Shown here piece by piece: positions 55,188 through 63,674 of a stretch of DNA of 64,000 bases. The DNA comes from Promethearchaeota archaeon. GTDB taxonomy: Archaea; Asgardarchaeota; Lokiarchaeia; Sigyniarchaeales; SOKP01. The position numbers and the translations under genes were made by a program. The stretch spans positions 62,001 to 126,000 of the forward strand of contig JAUWGH010000008.1 in NCBI GenBank assembly GCA_030606485.1, given 5' to 3'. Positions within the stretch are counted from its first letter, which is position 1. Each line of letters opens with the position of its first letter. The notes under the pieces are model-generated. The model was not told the DNA's origin. It saw only the letters and a list, made by a program, of their open reading frames with translations, and searched no databases.

Positions 55188-55586
55188 ATGGATCAAAATA
55201 TTAAAGATAAAACACAGGAAGAGTCACTCCGTTGGCATTGTATTCAGCATAAGGACACACAATATTGTCAAGATGAGTGTTATTTTCAAACTGCATTAAC
55301 TTTATTTGGAAAAAAGCATACATAAAGCATTATTCGATTGTTATTAATTCATGATAAATTACGTTTTAATGAGATATTAAAGGAATTATCTGCAAGTCCT
55401 AAAACACTTACTGAACGTCTAAAAGATCTTAAAAAACATGGCTTAATTGATAGAAAAGTATTTAATGAAATACCAATTAGGGTTGAATATTCTTTAACTA
55501 AGCATGGAAGATCGCTTGAAGATATATTTGAGCGAATTTCTATATGGTCAAAGAATGTTATGATGGAATCAAGGGCACAAAAATAA
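55188..55586 (+). pseudogene. HxlR-family transcriptional regulator interrupted by in-frame TAA
   Basis: The frame starts with ATG 55188 after AAAGGAGTT and reads 45 residues (WHCIQHKDTQYCQDECYF, then LTLFGKKHT) before a TAA at 55323-55325. Translation then continues in the same frame as SIIRLLLIHDKLRFNEIL through to 55586. The two parts together form a full winged-helix HxlR protein of 132 residues, with the stop at one variable position next to the GKK(H)T element. HxlR proteins normally have W or Y there, then L. A fragment from TTG 55338 would lack the first helix and has no ribosome site. It could be a point mutation, a sequencing error, or read-through. Confidence 0.65.
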
Positions 55587-55741
55587 ATCTTTTTTTTCTA
55601 AGTTAATCGTGATTTTTTCATTCAGTAAAATAAAATATTATATATTTTCCAAATCTCATATTTTAACAAACAAATTTATTTGAAAATAATGAATATTATA
55701 ATGTAGAATATGAATTTAAAATAAAAAATAAGAGGAATAAT

Positions 55742-56449
55742 TTGAGCTTATCAAATATTGGTTGGTTAAATGGTATAACAGCATCTGGAGTATTTATTTT
55801 TTCCTGTTTATTTGGATTATTTTTCATTTACAAATCTAGAAGATTAAAATTAAAATTGTTGTTATCTTTAGGTTTTGTTTATTTTTTTGCTGGACTCGTA
55901 TATTCAGGTGATGTACTTGATTTTATAACAATTCTCATAACTGGAAATAACGTAGATAATACGCATGGAATAATAGGATTAATCAATTGGATTTGGTTTC
56001 CCGGAGCAGTTGTATTTGCTATGTATATCGGTGCAGAATTAATCACGCCAAAGAAAAAATGGTTAATTTTTTCAATTTATCTTGCCTTGGGAATTATATT
56101 TGAGGTTTTTTTTCTATTAAATCCATCAGGAACGGTTACTTATGACAATCCAACATCTCCTGGAGAAGATCTCATAAATGATAATTTAGTGTTTGAATCA
56201 ATTCCTTCGATTATTGCATTAATTTTTCTTCTCTCAATAATATTATTTTTAGGCGTGGGATTTTTACATAAGTCATTCCAATCAACTGGTATAATAAGAA
56301 GAAAATTTTTATATTTATCCTTAGGATCTTTTGTATATGCCATCGGTGCCGTCTTGGATGGGTTATTTTCTCCGGGAATTATTTTAATTTTTATAAGATC
56401 TGCTATGATTGGAAGTTCTTGGTTATTCTATTACGGTTTAAAGGGTTAA
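55742..56449 (+). CDS. Seven-helix membrane protein, unknown function
   Basis: A 235-residue protein with about seven hydrophobic segments and the start TTG 55742, preceded by AGAGGA. Short conserved-looking charged loops occur, such as YKSRRLKLKL and TPKKKW. No family is recognised with certainty. The topology is compatible with a 7TM sensor-like or lipid-related membrane protein. It follows the broken HxlR gene after 155 bases. Confidence 0.5.
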   Translation: MSLSNIGWLNGITASGVFIFSCLFGLFFIYKSRRLKLKLLLSLGFVYFFAGLVYSGDVLDFITILITGNNVDNTHGIIGLINWIWFPGAVVFAMYIGAELITPKKKWLIFSIYLALGIIFEVFFLLNPSGTVTYDNPTSPGEDLINDNLVFESIPSIIALIFLLSIILFLGVGFLHKSFQSTGIIRRKFLYLSLGSFVYAIGAVLDGLFSPGIILIFIRSAMIGSSWLFYYGLKG

Positions 56450-56711
56450 TTGATGATTTTAAAGCAAGGGAATTCAATTTTCTAAATATGGTATTACCTA
56501 ACAAATAATAGCAATTGAAAGAATCTAAAATTAGATTTGAGAAAAAAATTGAAAGAATTTTTAAAATTAGAAAGAATGAACGATTGGGAATCAATTGCCA
56601 TAAATTATAAGACAAGACAATATTACTAATTTTAATTTGAAAAACCATTATAAATTTTAAATATTAATTTTATACATACGATTACAATTCAATATAATTT
56701 CGTGATAATTG

Positions 56712-57572
56712 ATGGTTAATAGCAAATTAATGACATTGAAAGAAGCAATATCAATATATGTTCATGATGGCGATTTAATCGGGATTGGTGGTCTTTCTTT
56801 TTGGAGGAAACCAGCAAGTGCTTGTAGAGAAATAATTAGGCAAGAGAAAAAAGATCTTTCAATTTGCACTTTTGTTGGAGGGATTGAAGTTGATATGCTT
56901 ATAGGTGCCGAATGTGTTTCAGAAGTTAGAGCCTCATTTGTAGGAATGGAAGTTTTTGGAATGGCACCTCATTATAGAAAGGCTGTTGAGACGGGAAAAG
57001 TTAATATATCCGAAGAAAGTGAAGCCTCACTCGCCCTAGGGCTTAAATGCTCTTATTTAAAGGTACCCTTTATGCCCTTAAAAGGGATAATTGGAACGGA
57101 TTTTCCTAAAGTAAGAAAAGACATAAAACAATTTGAAGACCCTTTAGGTTCAGGCACCCAATTAATGGCATTACCTAAAATCGATCTAGATGTCGCTATT
57201 TTACATGTGCCATATGCTGATGAATTTGGAAATGGAAATATTGCTGGAGCTGTTTGGCTTGATGATGATATGGCAAAAACTGCTAAAAAAACAATCATAA
57301 TATGTGAAAATTTGGTCGAAACCGAAGATATTCGATATCTTCCCGGAAAAGCTCAATTACCCATGCAAACAACAGACGCTGTTGTGAAAATTCCATTTGG
57401 TGCTCATCCCACTTCGTGCTACAATCGCTACACATTCGATGCTCTACATATTCAAGAATATCTCAAAATGGAATTTGATGAATATAAACGCAAATTTATT
57501 GATGTTAAATCTCACGCGCAATACTTAGAAAATGCAGGGGGGGCACAGATGATTTTAAATATATTATTATAA
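56712..57572 (+). CDS. CoA-transferase subunit A (glutaconate/acyl-CoA transferase type)
   Basis: A subunit of 286 residues of a two-subunit CoA transferase. The N-terminal phosphate/CoA-binding region is DGDLIGIGGLSFWRKPASA, and strands such as ICTFVGGIEVDMLIGAE and VRASFVGME follow. The ATG at 56712 is used; the TTG at 56709 is adjacent. It pairs with the subunit B gene at 58444, but a nitroreductase gene is between them. The likely reaction is transfer of CoA between short- or medium-chain acyl groups. Substrate is unknown. Confidence 0.8.
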   Translation: MVNSKLMTLKEAISIYVHDGDLIGIGGLSFWRKPASACREIIRQEKKDLSICTFVGGIEVDMLIGAECVSEVRASFVGMEVFGMAPHYRKAVETGKVNISEESEASLALGLKCSYLKVPFMPLKGIIGTDFPKVRKDIKQFEDPLGSGTQLMALPKIDLDVAILHVPYADEFGNGNIAGAVWLDDDMAKTAKKTIIICENLVETEDIRYLPGKAQLPMQTTDAVVKIPFGAHPTSCYNRYTFDALHIQEYLKMEFDEYKRKFIDVKSHAQYLENAGGAQMILNILL

Positions 57573-57604
57573 TAAAATAAAAATAGAATAAATGGTGTAT
57601 ATGA

Positions 57605-58402
57605 TTGAATAAAACTGGTAAAAACAATAACACTTTAGAATTGATTAAGAACAGAAGGACTATTCGAACATATGATCCTAAACCACTTACTCAAGAAGAA
57701 ATTAATATGATTATATATGGAGCAATGAGAGCTCCTACAGCAGGTAACATGATGTTCTATTCCATTATTCAAGTAACTGATCAAAAAATGAAAGATAAAT
57801 TGGCAATAACATGTGATAATCAGCCCCATATCGCAAAAGCTCCCTTGGTTTTGATTTTTCTAGCTGATATGCAACGATGGTGGGATTATTTCAAAATCTG
57901 TAAAACACGAGAATTATGCGATGAAATTGGCGTAGAATTTCAAACACCACAGGAATCTGATCTACTACTTGCCTGTTGTGATGCATTAATAGCAGCTCAA
58001 AATGCTGTTATAACAGCGGAGGCTTTAGGAATCGGTTCATGTTATATTGGAGATATTGTTGAAAATATTGAAATTCATCGTAAAATGTTTAATCTTACTC
58101 GATGGGTATTTCCTATAATAATGGTCTGTTTTGGGTACCCAAAAGGCAATAAGGAAAAGATTCCTTTAACACCCAGATTTTCTCAAAAATTTATCCATTT
58201 TACCAACAAGTACAATAGATTAAATGAGCAAGATTTTACTGAAATGTTTCAAAATGTGAAGAGAAGTTATGATGTAAAACAAGCTAAGAATTTAGGCCAA
58301 AAATTTTATTTTGCAAAGTTAGCGGCGGATTATTCTATGGAAATGCGACGATCAGTTAAAGTAGCCATTAAAGATTGGAGTATGAAAAATAATAATATAT
58401 AA
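57605..58402 (+). CDS. Nitroreductase-family flavoprotein
   Basis: A 265-residue nitroreductase-like protein with an FMN-binding N-terminal motif (NRRTIRTYDPKPLTQEE, then APTAGNMMFYS) and GIGSCYIGDIVENIE later on. The C-terminal extension of about 70 residues is helical, rich in Lys. Such enzymes reduce nitro groups, enones or flavins with NAD(P)H. The TTG start at 57605 overlaps no coding, and the gene sits between the two CoA-transferase subunits. It may reduce the acyl-CoA or act in maturation. Function is inferred only. Confidence 0.78.
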   Translation: MNKTGKNNNTLELIKNRRTIRTYDPKPLTQEEINMIIYGAMRAPTAGNMMFYSIIQVTDQKMKDKLAITCDNQPHIAKAPLVLIFLADMQRWWDYFKICKTRELCDEIGVEFQTPQESDLLLACCDALIAAQNAVITAEALGIGSCYIGDIVENIEIHRKMFNLTRWVFPIIMVCFGYPKGNKEKIPLTPRFSQKFIHFTNKYNRLNEQDFTEMFQNVKRSYDVKQAKNLGQKFYFAKLAADYSMEMRRSVKVAIKDWSMKNNNI

Positions 58403-58443
58403 ATTAAATTTCTGAAAATATTTAATAAAAGAGGGATAAAAGA

Positions 58444-59325
58444 ATGAGTGAATATTCAAAAGATTATACGATTGGTGAGATGATAACTGTTTTAATGGCA
58501 AGGGAAGTTAGAAATGATGATGTTATGATTGTTGGAGTTGCTACACCTTGTGTATGGGCAGCATTTACACTGGCAAAATTAACACATGCTCCAGATGCTA
58601 TTTATCATTATATCATGGGAAATACTTTTGTTTTTGAACCTCGTCAAGTTTCATTACTTTATTTAGAGATGAATACAGCAAGAGCATATAGATTTCAAAA
58701 TACAGGTGAATGTACTCTGGAAAGCTTACCTTCTGATAAACTTACTACAATAGAGTTCTTTAGACCTGCTCAAATTGACCAATATGGAAATACAAACAAT
58801 GTTTGCATTGGTGATTGGAATAGACCAAAGATTAGACTTCCTGGATGCGCAGGCATAGCTGACTTTAGCATGTTTTATTCTCGTGGCTCTTTCCTCTACA
58901 CACCAAGACATGATACGCGAACTTTCGTTCCAATAGAGAAACTTTACTTTATCTCGGGAGTTGGTTTCCCTAACGGAAAGCCAAGCATTTGTGGTGGTGC
59001 TGGACCCCAATGTGTAATAACTAATTTAGCGTATTTAAATTTTGATGGAAAGGTTAAGCGGATGAAAATCGCATCAATTCATCCTGGCATAGACATTGAG
59101 ACCATAAAAAATTCTACTGGTTTTGATTTAATCATTCCTGATAATTTGAAAGAAACGAAACCGCCTACTGTAAAAGAAATAAAACTTTTGAGAGAAAAAG
59201 TAGATCCATTAGGCATAAGGAAGTTAGAAATTTTCTCAGGTAAGGAACGAGAAGAATTGTTAGATGTGATTATAGAAAAAGAATTAGCAATGAAAAAAAG
59301 GTTTCCAAAATTACTTAATAATTAA
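58444..59325 (+). CDS. CoA-transferase subunit B
   Basis: A 293-residue protein of the CoA-transferase beta-subunit type. Recognisable parts are MIVGVATPCVWAAFTLAK and later CGGAGPQCVITNLAYLNFDGKVK and IHPGIDIETIKNSTGFD. The GGAGPQCVITNLAYLNF segment is a CoA-transferase beta hallmark. A catalytic Glu is expected in the N-terminal half but cannot be placed confidently. AGAGGGA precedes the ATG by 10 bases. It is the partner of the subunit at 56712. Confidence 0.8.
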   Translation: MSEYSKDYTIGEMITVLMAREVRNDDVMIVGVATPCVWAAFTLAKLTHAPDAIYHYIMGNTFVFEPRQVSLLYLEMNTARAYRFQNTGECTLESLPSDKLTTIEFFRPAQIDQYGNTNNVCIGDWNRPKIRLPGCAGIADFSMFYSRGSFLYTPRHDTRTFVPIEKLYFISGVGFPNGKPSICGGAGPQCVITNLAYLNFDGKVKRMKIASIHPGIDIETIKNSTGFDLIIPDNLKETKPPTVKEIKLLREKVDPLGIRKLEIFSGKEREELLDVIIEKELAMKKRFPKLLNN

Positions 59326-59625
59326 TTTTAATATCTCCACTATTTAGAGGATAAATTCATTTTTCCAGCACTTAAATAAATCAAGTTCGAAATTTTGAGT
59401 GGGATATAAAAATGGTTTTTTTTTAGCGCGTTTAATTTTGTCTCCACAAAAAAGCATAGTATGCATTTGAGAAGGGGGGTATGAATGGGAAAGAAAGGAG
59501 GAGAAAAAACCCATAATGAGGTTGTCTTTAATGAATGTCAAATATGTCTTATATTTGAAAAAAAAATCCAAAAAAAAAAAGGTAATTTAAAGAAAGTATA
59601 AGTTAAAAAAAACGCAATTTTTCAC
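59326..59625. other. Spacer after CoA-transferase genes
   Basis: A 300-base AT-rich stretch. The frame 59344-59571 (leftward, 75 codons) has no known family and no plausible function, and is not called. The end of the region carries a T-rich terminator for the leftward membrane gene. Confidence 0.35.
59558..59580 (-). terminator. Poly-T terminator after the duplicated membrane protein gene
   Basis: Two A runs separated by TCC on the + strand read as T runs on the leftward transcript, about 45 bases beyond the stop of the gene at 59626. Confidence 0.45.
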
Positions 59626-59976
59626 TTATTTTTTTCTTTTGAATATCAAAAGGCCTATAGCCATGATACCGCCAATTATAATCCAGATTATAACAACCCA
59701 GATCCAGGCTAATTTATCACCTGGGATGTAAGGATAAAAAATCCATATAATTACCAGAATAACTGCCCAAATAACTCCAATTATTATTGTATTTTTTTTA
59801 CTTTCGCTCATGAATAATATTGTCCCCATGACACCGCCAATTATGCTCCAAATTATTGCCAACCACATCCAAAAAAATATATCCCCAGGAAAGAAAGGAA
59901 AGGAAACCCACAAAAATACTAAAATGACTACCCAAATAATTTCGATTATTTTTTTTGTTTTTTCTGTATCTCCCAT
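59626..59976 (-). CDS. Four-helix membrane protein with internal tandem duplication
   Basis: A 116-residue membrane protein made of two copies of one unit. The first copy reads IIWVVILVFLWVSFPFFPGD, then MWLAIIWSIIGGVMG. The second reads VIWAVILVIIWIFYPYIPGD, then IWVVIIWIIIGGIMA. Each copy has two helices joined by a PGD turn. The ATG at 59976 (GGTGAT upstream) is preferred to TTG 59991. Function unknown; the duplication suggests a two-fold symmetric channel or lipid-binding unit. Confidence 0.6.
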   Translation of the reverse strand: MGDTEKTKKIIEIIWVVILVFLWVSFPFFPGDIFFWMWLAIIWSIIGGVMGTILFMSESKKNTIIIGVIWAVILVIIWIFYPYIPGDKLAWIWVVIIWIIIGGIMAIGLLIFKRKK

Positions 59977-60154
59977 TATATGTATCACCAAATGAATAAT
60001 ATTATTATATTGAATTTCTTTCTATTAAAATATATCCAAAATCGTTAATAATAGAATAAGAGAAGAATGAAGAATATTTCAATTTGATTTTTTCATTTCA
60101 AATCTCATATTACAATAATATTAAGATCAATAACCCTATTTCCTATAATAATTT

Positions 60155-60886
60155 TCAATTTAGAAAACTATTTTGATTTGCACATAAAGATATTTTACGA
60201 CCTATTTTTTTAAAGGAAATTAAATTTTTTTCAAATAATTTATCGATATGATATTTTACAGAACTCCTTCTTAAATTTACTTGACGAGCAATTTTGCTAG
60301 AAAAAATTCCTGGATTCTTTTCGATAATATCTAAAATTATTAAAGAAGTTTTTGATTTCATGAGAAATATACGGGAATCATCATTCTCTTTTAGATTTAC
60401 AATATTAGGAAAAAAAACAACATATTGACCAATTTTTTCCTTTCTAATTATTCCGTATCGCATTAATACATGTAAATGCCATTGTAATTGTCCTTTTTGT
60501 AAATTACATTGTCGAAGAAGTTCATTATTATGAATACCCGGTTTTTCAAGGATTTGATTTATAATTTTTTTGCGATTTTCATTTTCAAATATATCATTAA
60601 ACGAAAGATAATAGTTAAATTGTAATGGAACTGTTTTCTTTTTAAAATAATCTCTAAATTGATTAAAAGATATTGAGATAGAAATTGAAATTAAGAATAT
60701 TATTGGAATTAATAAGAATATGATAAATAACCAATCAAAAATAGTTATTTCAATACCAAATATATCGAGAATTGATGTAATTTTGATGGATAATAAGAGA
60801 GATAGTAGAATTATTATTGAGATTATTACTATAATTTTAAAAAGGTATAATTTGCGGGAATTTTCCTTTATATTTAATTCTTTCAT
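60155..60886 (-). CDS. Membrane-anchored double winged-helix transcriptional regulator
   Basis: About 243 residues from ATG 60886; the upstream TTG at 60937 is a weaker choice. Two N-terminal membrane helices (IIVIISIIILLSLLL and WLFIIFLLIPIIFLISI) are followed by two winged-helix domains: KPGIHNNELLRQCNLQKGQLQWHL and KNPGIFSSKIARQVNLRRSS, which share the NLxxxxxxxHxxxL pattern. Each ends in a wing element (GQYVVFFPN, GRKISLCAN). Membrane tethering of a DNA-binding protein would let membrane signals reach the promoter. The gene ends in TGA. Confidence 0.68.
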   Translation of the reverse strand: MKELNIKENSRKLYLFKIIVIISIIILLSLLLSIKITSILDIFGIEITIFDWLFIIFLLIPIIFLISISISISFNQFRDYFKKKTVPLQFNYYLSFNDIFENENRKKIINQILEKPGIHNNELLRQCNLQKGQLQWHLHVLMRYGIIRKEKIGQYVVFFPNIVNLKENDDSRIFLMKSKTSLIILDIIEKNPGIFSSKIARQVNLRRSSVKYHIDKLFEKNLISFKKIGRKISLCANQNSFLN

Positions 60887-60982
60887 ACTTTTTAAATAAA
60901 TATCTTTTTTTTTAATATCAATGAGAAAAAATTTCAAAACTTTAAATATATTTTTCTTAATATATTTAATGTTTAGCTAAGT

Positions 60983-61576
60983 TTACTTTGCTGTTCTTGC
61001 TTTAAATATATTTAAGAATGGAAGCATAAATGAAACATTTTTTGCATATTCTAAAAATTCTCCTTCAAATTTTGCTTTTAACGATAGGTCTTCAATCTTA
61101 CCTAACATAATATAAAGAACTACCTCTGCAACCCATATGAATATTATCCATGAATAATCTACCATGATTCCAGGTACTATACTAATCGGTGATGTTGTTC
61201 GAAGGCAAAATAAAGTAAGTCCTAATGTCATAATTATTATTCCAAGGTATTGAGGATGTCGTATGTATTTATAAAGTCCCGTTATAATTAATCCATTTTT
61301 TCTATTTCGAATTAAATGAATCAAAGAATAAAGAAAAACAACTGTACCTAAGATAGTTAAGTATGATTCAGGTGAAAAAAGAAAAAAGAGAAAATCTTTC
61401 CATGCTATGCTAGGATTTATGAAGAAAAACGTCAAATATCCTATTAGTGGCAAACTCATGATTCCAAACCAAATTGTAGTATTTGGGACATATTGCAAGA
61501 TTGGAATAAAATAACCTGAGAATTTCAAAATAAAATCTTTTATTTTTTTTTCTTTATTGCATTTTTCTTCTTCCAA
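60983..61576 (-). CDS. Isoprenylcysteine carboxyl methyltransferase-like membrane protein
   Basis: A 197-residue membrane protein with about four or five helices. The signature TGLYKYIRHPQYLGIIIMTLG, typical of ICMT and phospholipid methyltransferases, lies near residue 102, and a C-terminal EDLSLKAKFEGEFLEYAKNV follows, matching the ExxL and E-x-Y part of the SAM site. It probably methylates a lipid or an exposed cysteine. The start is TTG at 61576. It lies 97 bases before the double winged-helix gene on the same strand. Confidence 0.72.
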   Translation of the reverse strand: MEEEKCNKEKKIKDFILKFSGYFIPILQYVPNTTIWFGIMSLPLIGYLTFFFINPSIAWKDFLFFLFSPESYLTILGTVVFLYSLIHLIRNRKNGLIITGLYKYIRHPQYLGIIIMTLGLTLFCLRTTSPISIVPGIMVDYSWIIFIWVAEVVLYIMLGKIEDLSLKAKFEGEFLEYAKNVSFMLPFLNIFKARTAK

Positions 61577-61882
61577 TTAAACCACACTATTTTTTTAATG
61601 AAAATTCCTTGATAATCTACAATTGATTCACCTTATAAAGTTTTAAGGTGCACTTTTTAAACATTTTATATTTACGTCTAATAAAATAAATAAAACATAT
61701 TTAGATATTGATGAAAAAAGTAAACGGATGAGAGTCACAAATAGCAATGGAAAAAAGATTTCTAAAATTATTAATCTAACTCCTGAATAATAAGAAAATC
61801 TTTCGCGTGTTTTTTATTTAAAAATTTACATTTATAAAAAGATCCTAACTTAACAAATAATTAATGAATCAGATACTATAAA
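61577..61882. other. Spacer with hairpin and gene remnant
   Basis: A CACCTTA/TAAGGTG inverted repeat with an 8-base loop sits at 61630-61651. A rightward open stretch from 61647 to 61790 encodes about 47 residues with FTSNKINKTYLDIDEKS and MRVTNSNGKKISKI, ending in TAA, with no good start codon. It could be a decayed gene end. Confidence 0.3.
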
Positions 61883-62245
61883 TTATTTTTCCAATGGTTT
61901 TTTAAAGATATAAGTATCACTTTTTATTATAATTTTTCCAGGTTTGGATAATATATTAATACATTCGTTTAGATTTTTCTCGATAAGTTCTCGTGCGACT
62001 TTTGGATTTCTTGGATGGAGATCAATATATATAATTCTACTTTTTAACAGGATATCGTTTTTTAAACTTAAAAAATCTGAATCAAAAGTAATTATTATGG
62101 CATTCTCATTTAATGCTATTTCAGCAACTTCTCCATTGGTTATTCCAAGTTTGTTTAGATCTTTTAAAGTTTTTACGTCATATCCAATATTAAGAATTAT
62201 ATTTTTAATTGAATGAGGTACATTTTCATCAAGTAAGAATTTCAA
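61883..62245 (-). CDS. DUF5615 PIN-like toxin candidate
   Basis: A 120-residue protein of the DUF5615 family of PIN-domain-like nucleases. The N-terminal FLLDENVPHSIKNI with D6 and E7 and the later IITFDSDFLSL with acidic residues fit the metal-binding site. The TTG start at 62245 lies 3 bases after the DUF433 stop, so they form an operon. The nearby DUF433 protein should neutralise it. Activity has not been shown for this pair. Confidence 0.75.
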   Translation of the reverse strand: MKFLLDENVPHSIKNIILNIGYDVKTLKDLNKLGITNGEVAEIALNENAIIITFDSDFLSLKNDILLKSRIIYIDLHPRNPKVARELIEKNLNECINILSKPGKIIIKSDTYIFKKPLEK

Positions 62246-62248
62246 GTC

Positions 62249-62494
62249 TTAATGAACCTCTTCTCTAAATTTCTCTTTTAGATCAATTTGAGAAAGGTAT
62301 TTTTGAGCATCTTGGCCTAGTTTAATTATTTTAAGAAGAATTTTTCGATTTAAAGTAGGATATTCTTCTAATATTTCTTCTATTGAATAATTGAGTCCAA
62401 TTAATTCGAAAATTAAATCAACTGGAATTCGAGTTCCTTTTATTACAAGTTTTCCTCCAAGAATTTGAGGATTGTATTCAATAATATCTGACAT
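62249..62494 (-). CDS. DUF433 antitoxin candidate
   Basis: An 81-residue DUF433 protein with a helix-turn-helix-like fold. The N-terminal NPQILGGKLVIKGTRIPVDLI is the family hallmark, followed by EEILEEYPTLNRK. It is encoded directly before the DUF5615 toxin, with three bases between the genes. It probably binds both its operator and the toxin. The gene starts with ATG. Confidence 0.78.
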   Translation of the reverse strand: MSDIIEYNPQILGGKLVIKGTRIPVDLIFELIGLNYSIEEILEEYPTLNRKILLKIIKLGQDAQKYLSQIDLKEKFREEVH

Positions 62495-62621
62495 CTTTTA
62501 TCTAAGAATAATAATCAAATTCAATAATAAATATTTTCACTCCAATAATATTGAATACTAATTTTATTATTAATATATCCAGAATTGTGAATAATAGAAT
62601 AAAAGAAGAATAAAGAATTTT

Positions 62622-63599
62622 TTAATCCGATTTTTTCATTTCAAATTTAACATTACTAAATAAATCGTGAACCATATCGTAGATTTTAAATTTCTTACCT
62701 TGTAAAACAGAATTAGAAATTTTATTTAGATCATCTTCACTTATTAGACTTTCTAGAACCTTTCCTATTTTAGATGATAGTAATTCTTCTATTTTATATG
62801 CAAATCTATGTTTTTTCTTTTCTTTCAGCAATTCAGATAGCTCAAGGTGTTCTTTATGATCCATTATCTTTTCTATTAAAGAATTAACTCCTTCTCCGGT
62901 AATAGAATTTGTCATTATAACTGGTGCCCTCCAGCCACTCTGGGTAATAGTTGCATCGTCAAGCATCATTTCCATTTGCACAACAATATCTTCCCCCCCT
63001 AAATCCTTTTTATTTACAACATAAACATCTCCAACTTCAATTATTCCGGCTTTTTGTATCTGTATCGAATCTCCATACCCAGGAACCATTATTACAACTG
63101 TAGTATAAGCTAAATTATAAATATCAAATTCGGATTGACCTACACCTACAGTTTCAATTATGATAAAATCCATTCCAAAAGCTTCATACAATAAAGTTAT
63201 ATCAAAAACAGCTCGTGAAATACCACCTTTATAACCTCTTGATGCAAGGCTCCGTATAAATATATTTGGATGTAAAGAAATATCTGTCATCCTTACTCTA
63301 TCTCCTAGAAAAGCTCCTCCAGTAAAAGGTGAGGTTGGATCTACAGAAATAATTCCGATTGACTTTCCATTTTCTAATAAAATCTTTGAAAAAGCATTAA
63401 CTAAAGTGCTTTTTCCTACGCCTGGAGACCCAGTTATCCCAATAATATAAGAATCGTTTTCTGAACTATCAAAATTATTAAATATGTTAGTAGTGGTTTC
63501 AGGATTATTTTCAACAAGAGTTATAAGCCTTGCTAAGGCAATTTTATCCTTTTTTTTAAATTTCTCAATTAAAAGATCAATGTCATAATTTCGTTTCAA
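62622..63599 (-). CDS. meaB: Methylmalonyl-CoA mutase-associated GTPase MeaB
   Basis: A 325-residue G3E-type GTPase that protects and loads methylmalonyl-CoA mutase with B12. The P-loop GITGSPGVGKSTLVNAF is followed by VDPTSPFTGGAFLGDRVRM, the switch ETVGVGQSEFDI and the NKKD base-recognition motif. The start is TTG at 63599 with GGTG about 10 bases upstream. It lies 75 bases after the mutase B12-binding subunit gene, in the same direction, so they form an operon. Confidence 0.92.
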   Translation of the reverse strand: MKRNYDIDLLIEKFKKKDKIALARLITLVENNPETTTNIFNNFDSSENDSYIIGITGSPGVGKSTLVNAFSKILLENGKSIGIISVDPTSPFTGGAFLGDRVRMTDISLHPNIFIRSLASRGYKGGISRAVFDITLLYEAFGMDFIIIETVGVGQSEFDIYNLAYTTVVIMVPGYGDSIQIQKAGIIEVGDVYVVNKKDLGGEDIVVQMEMMLDDATITQSGWRAPVIMTNSITGEGVNSLIEKIMDHKEHLELSELLKEKKKHRFAYKIEELLSSKIGKVLESLISEDDLNKISNSVLQGKKFKIYDMVHDLFSNVKFEMKKSD

Positions 63600-63674
63600 A
63601 TAAAAATAACACCAAATATATCGTTTATTCTTTTTTAATTAGAGTAAGATTTAATTATTCTTAATTATTAATAA

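Noticed and set aside
55323-55325. TAA in HxlR as a recoded amino acid
   Set aside because: No known recoding of TAA in archaea; mutation or sequencing error is the simpler explanation.
56403-56648. Leftward 81-codon frame after the seven-helix protein gene
   Set aside because: Overlaps the 3' end of that gene, has no family resemblance and a random-looking composition.
59344-59571. Leftward 75-codon frame
   Set aside because: No family, mixed composition, and its 5' end (59558-59571) runs into the poly-A/T block that reads as a terminator for the gene at 59626.
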